Origin: Methylosinus trichosporium OB3b
Lineage (GTDB): Bacteria; Pseudomonadota; Alphaproteobacteria; Rhizobiales; Beijerinckiaceae
Assembly (NCBI RefSeq): GCF_002752655.1
Contig: NZ_CP023737.1
Coordinates: 1,736,001-1,800,000 of the forward strand
DNA: 64,000 nucleotides
Direction of reading: 5' to 3'
Each line of letters starts with the position of its first letter. Position 1 is the stretch's first letter. Below are positions 61,903-64,000 of the stretch, in pieces. A program made the translations under genes and the position numbers. Under the pieces are notes generated by a model. The model worked only from the letters and a program-made list of their open reading frames with translations. It was not told where the DNA came from and made no database searches.

Positions 61903-63462
61903 TCAGCGAATGATGTCGAAGCTATAGTCCGACTTGGCGGGAACGATCGTGTTGCGATCGGTCTCCTCGAACACCTTGTCGAGCAGCCACACCAGAACAT
62001 TCAGGCCGCCCTGATAGCCCCACACCGGATAACGGTGATAGTGATGGCGATCGAAAATCGGGAAGCCGATGCGCAGCAGCGGAGTGCCGGTGTCACGCTC
62101 GAGATATTTGCCGTAGGTGTTGCCGATCAGGAAGTCGACCGGCTCCGTGAACAGCAGCGAACGCATGTGCCAGAGATCCTTACCGGGATAGCACTTGCAG
62201 TTCTTGCCGAAGGGCGAGGAGGCGAACAGCGCGTTCATCTTCTCTTCCCAGAGCTTGCCGCCGTTGGACGCCAGCACGGTGATCGGCTCGGCGCCGAGCT
62301 CGAGCAGGAAGGCGGACAGGCCGTAGCAGAGATCCGGATCGCCGTAGATCGCGTAACGCTTGCCGTGCAAATGCGCGGAAGAGTCGGCGATCGCATCGAC
62401 CAGGCGGCCGCGCTCCTTAGTCAGCTCCTTCGAGATCGGCTTGCCGGTGACCTCCGAGACCTTCATCAGGAACTCGTCGGTGCCGCGAACGCCAATCGGA
62501 TGATGGAAGGAATAGGTGTCCTGGCCGCTGGCGGCGATGAGCGGCAGAGTCTTCTCCGTGGAGAAGTGCTGCATCGAGAAGGTCGCCTTGGCGTGGATCG
62601 CGTTGGCCGCGTCTTCGAGCGTCGTGCCGCCGTCATACATGCGGAACTCGCCGTCGGTCGGCGTATCCCACACGTCGCTCGGATCGCCGAGGATCGTGTA
62701 TTCGACGCCCATCGAGTCGAACATGCGCTTCACTTCGCGAATGTTGCCGACCACATAGCCGTCGAAGCCGCCGATGAAGTTGATCTTCTCGTTCGGAACG
62801 CGCTCGAGCTTGGGCGCAGTGCCGGCCTTGCCGTTCCAGAAGTGATCGACAATGCCCTTCATCACATTGTCGTAGCCGGTGACGTGGCTGCCGACGAAAG
62901 CGGGAGTGTGCGCGAACGGAACGTCGTACTCCATCGGAACGGAGCCCTTGTCCTTCGACGTCTTGATGAAGGCGTTCAGGTCGTCGCCGATGACTTCCGC
63001 CATGCAGGTGGTAGAGACGGAGATCATCTTCGGCTTATACATATTGTAGGTGTTGGCGAGGCCGTCGATCATATTGTTGAGGCCGCCGAACACCGCCGCG
63101 TCTTCGGTCATCGAGGAGGAGACGCAAGACGTCGGCTCCTTGAAGTGGCGCGAGAAGTGCGAGCGATAATAAGCGACGCAGCCCTGCGAACCATGCACGA
63201 ACGGAATCGTGCTCTCGAACCCGAGCGAGGCGAAAACCGCGCCGAGCGGCTGGCAGGCCTTCGCGGGGTTGACGGTCAGAGCCTCACGAGCGAAGTTTTT
63301 GTCCTGATATTCCTTGGTCTTGGCCCAATCCTTCACGCGCTCGACCTCGGAGTCGGCGACATGATTCTCGAACTCTTTCTTCTTTCTCTCGAACAGCTCG
63401 ATGTATTCCGGCTGACGGAATAGATTGAAATGGTCGAGAACATTTTCTGCATTCTGTGGCAT
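61903..63462 (-). CDS. nifK: Nitrogenase MoFe protein beta chain NifK
   Basis: This 519-residue protein shows the NifK landmarks: [60 protein letters not shown] and [20 protein letters not shown]. The P-cluster cysteines (ACQPLG, QGCVAY, TTCMAE) are all present. The C-terminus has [20 protein letters not shown]. With NifD it forms the dinitrogenase tetramer. ATG 63462 gives family length. Confidence 0.97.
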   Translation of the reverse strand: MPQNAENVLDHFNLFRQPEYIELFERKKKEFENHVADSEVERVKDWAKTKEYQDKNFAREALTVNPAKACQPLGAVFASLGFESTIPFVHGSQGCVAYYRSHFSRHFKEPTSCVSSSMTEDAAVFGGLNNMIDGLANTYNMYKPKMISVSTTCMAEVIGDDLNAFIKTSKDKGSVPMEYDVPFAHTPAFVGSHVTGYDNVMKGIVDHFWNGKAGTAPKLERVPNEKINFIGGFDGYVVGNIREVKRMFDSMGVEYTILGDPSDVWDTPTDGEFRMYDGGTTLEDAANAIHAKATFSMQHFSTEKTLPLIAASGQDTYSFHHPIGVRGTDEFLMKVSEVTGKPISKELTKERGRLVDAIADSSAHLHGKRYAIYGDPDLCYGLSAFLLELGAEPITVLASNGGKLWEEKMNALFASSPFGKNCKCYPGKDLWHMRSLLFTEPVDFLIGNTYGKYLERDTGTPLLRIGFPIFDRHHYHRYPVWGYQGGLNVLVWLLDKVFEETDRNTIVPAKSDYSFDIIR

Positions 63463-63537
63463 GTCGGTTCCCCTCGTTGTCCGCGAGCGCCCGCTCTCGA
63501 AGACCAAAGTCGGCGATCCGACATCGGCCCTCCCGAA

Positions 63538-63563
63538 TGCGAACGGGGCGAACCCCGTTCGCA
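63538..63563 (-). other. nifD-nifK intergenic hairpin
   Basis: On the minus strand TGCGAACGGGG and CCCCGTTCGCA pair perfectly around TTCG, an extra-stable UUCG tetraloop class hairpin, in the 126-base gap. There is no T-run. It may stabilise the upstream mRNA or balance NifD and NifK output. Confidence 0.65.
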
Positions 63564-63588
63564 CAGAGAGCGTTTGACTCTCAGTCGA

Positions 63589-64000
63589 TCAAGCCGCCCA
63601 AGGCGCCTTGGCGAATTTCCAGACCGGCGAATTGATCGCCATGTCCATGTCGCGAGCGAAGATCGCGAAGCCGTCATAACCGTGATACGGGCCCGAGTAA
63701 TCCCAGCTGTGCATCTGGCGGAAGGGCACGCCCATCTTCTGGAAGACGTACTTCTCCTTGATGCCCGAGCCGACCAGATCCGGCTGGATCTTCTCGACAA
63801 ACTTCTCGAACTCGTAGCCGGTCACGTCGTCATAGATCAGCGTGCCGTCCTTCACATAATGGGTCGTGCGCTGATAATCGTCGTTGTGGCCGAACTCATA
63901 GCCCGTGCCGACGATCTCCATGCCGAGGTCCTCATAGGCGCCGATCACGTGACGCGGACGGAGACCGCCGACGAACAGCATGACCTTCTTGCCCTCAAGA
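63589..64000 (-). CDS. nifD: Nitrogenase MoFe protein alpha chain NifD, partial
   Basis: Only the last 137 residues lie in the window; the 5' part continues past the edge. The visible end reads [58 protein letters not shown] and [20 protein letters not shown]. The His in [13 protein letters not shown] is the FeMo-cofactor ligand of NifD. The C-terminus ([12 protein letters not shown]) is normal. Confidence 0.96.
   Translation of the reverse strand, partial: LEGKKVMLFVGGLRPRHVIGAYEDLGMEIVGTGYEFGHNDDYQRTTHYVKDGTLIYDDVTGYEFEKFVEKIQPDLVGSGIKEKYVFQKMGVPFRQMHSWDYSGPYHGYDGFAIFARDMDMAINSPVWKFAKAPWAA

Overview
The window looks like chromosome of a high-GC alphaproteobacterium (Rhizobiales/Hyphomicrobiales). 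The evidence is a CtrA regulator, a ChpT-like phosphotransferase, an alphaproteobacterial rpmH-rnpA-yidC-engB-argB block and a full molybdenum nitrogen-fixation cluster. A type II methanotroph of the Methylosinus/Methylocystis group is my best guess from the gene order, but no methane-oxidation gene is in view.

Region 1 (1-25818) is an integrated phage-like element. A complete tRNA-Glu(CTC) gene (297-372) has its last 44 bases repeated exactly at 25775-25818, so about 25.4 kb is bracketed by attL and attR. A tyrosine integrase and an excisionase-type gene sit next to attR. Two winged-helix replication-type proteins, a late-gene run on the minus strand (tailspike, 1432-residue tape measure, Mu gp44-like hub, Mu gp45-like spike, HNH-AP2 nuclease, terminase-small-like HTH protein) and, on the left, a repressor/operator switch, a DUF3102 protein, a second P4-type integrase and a HigBA toxin-antitoxin pair complete it. 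I see no portal, large terminase, capsid, sheath or tube gene, so the element is a defective prophage or a phage-derived particle or satellite.

Region 2 (25819-28115) is a scrap yard beside attR: a frameshifted, truncated second integrase, a piece of a TonB-dependent receptor, one secreted orphan and a small possible gene.

Region 3 (28116-38218) holds an extensin-like lipoprotein, a split chromate transporter, and then chpT, a hybrid cheA with two CheW-like domains and a receiver, cheW, cheY, cheR and, convergently, ctrA. This joins a chemotaxis-type signalling set to the cell-cycle phosphorelay components ChpT and CtrA.

Region 4 (38219-47870) is housekeeping: rpmH, rnpA, yidC, engB, argB, a pyrimidine 5'-nucleotidase, eno and valS, with dispersed palindromic repeats in the gaps.

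Region 5 (47879-64000) is the nif/fix cluster, all on the minus strand. Reading in transcription order it is nifD (cut by the window edge), nifK, nifE, nifN, nifX, a DUF269 gene, a CCE_0567-type gene, a ferredoxin, nifQ; then, behind a sigma-54 promoter and a NifA site, iscA, nifU, nifS, nifV, cysE, nifW, fixA, fixB, fixC, fixX. Together these give the MoFe protein, FeMo-cofactor assembly, Fe-S and homocitrate supply, and electron bifurcation to nitrogenase. nifH is presumably just beyond position 64000.
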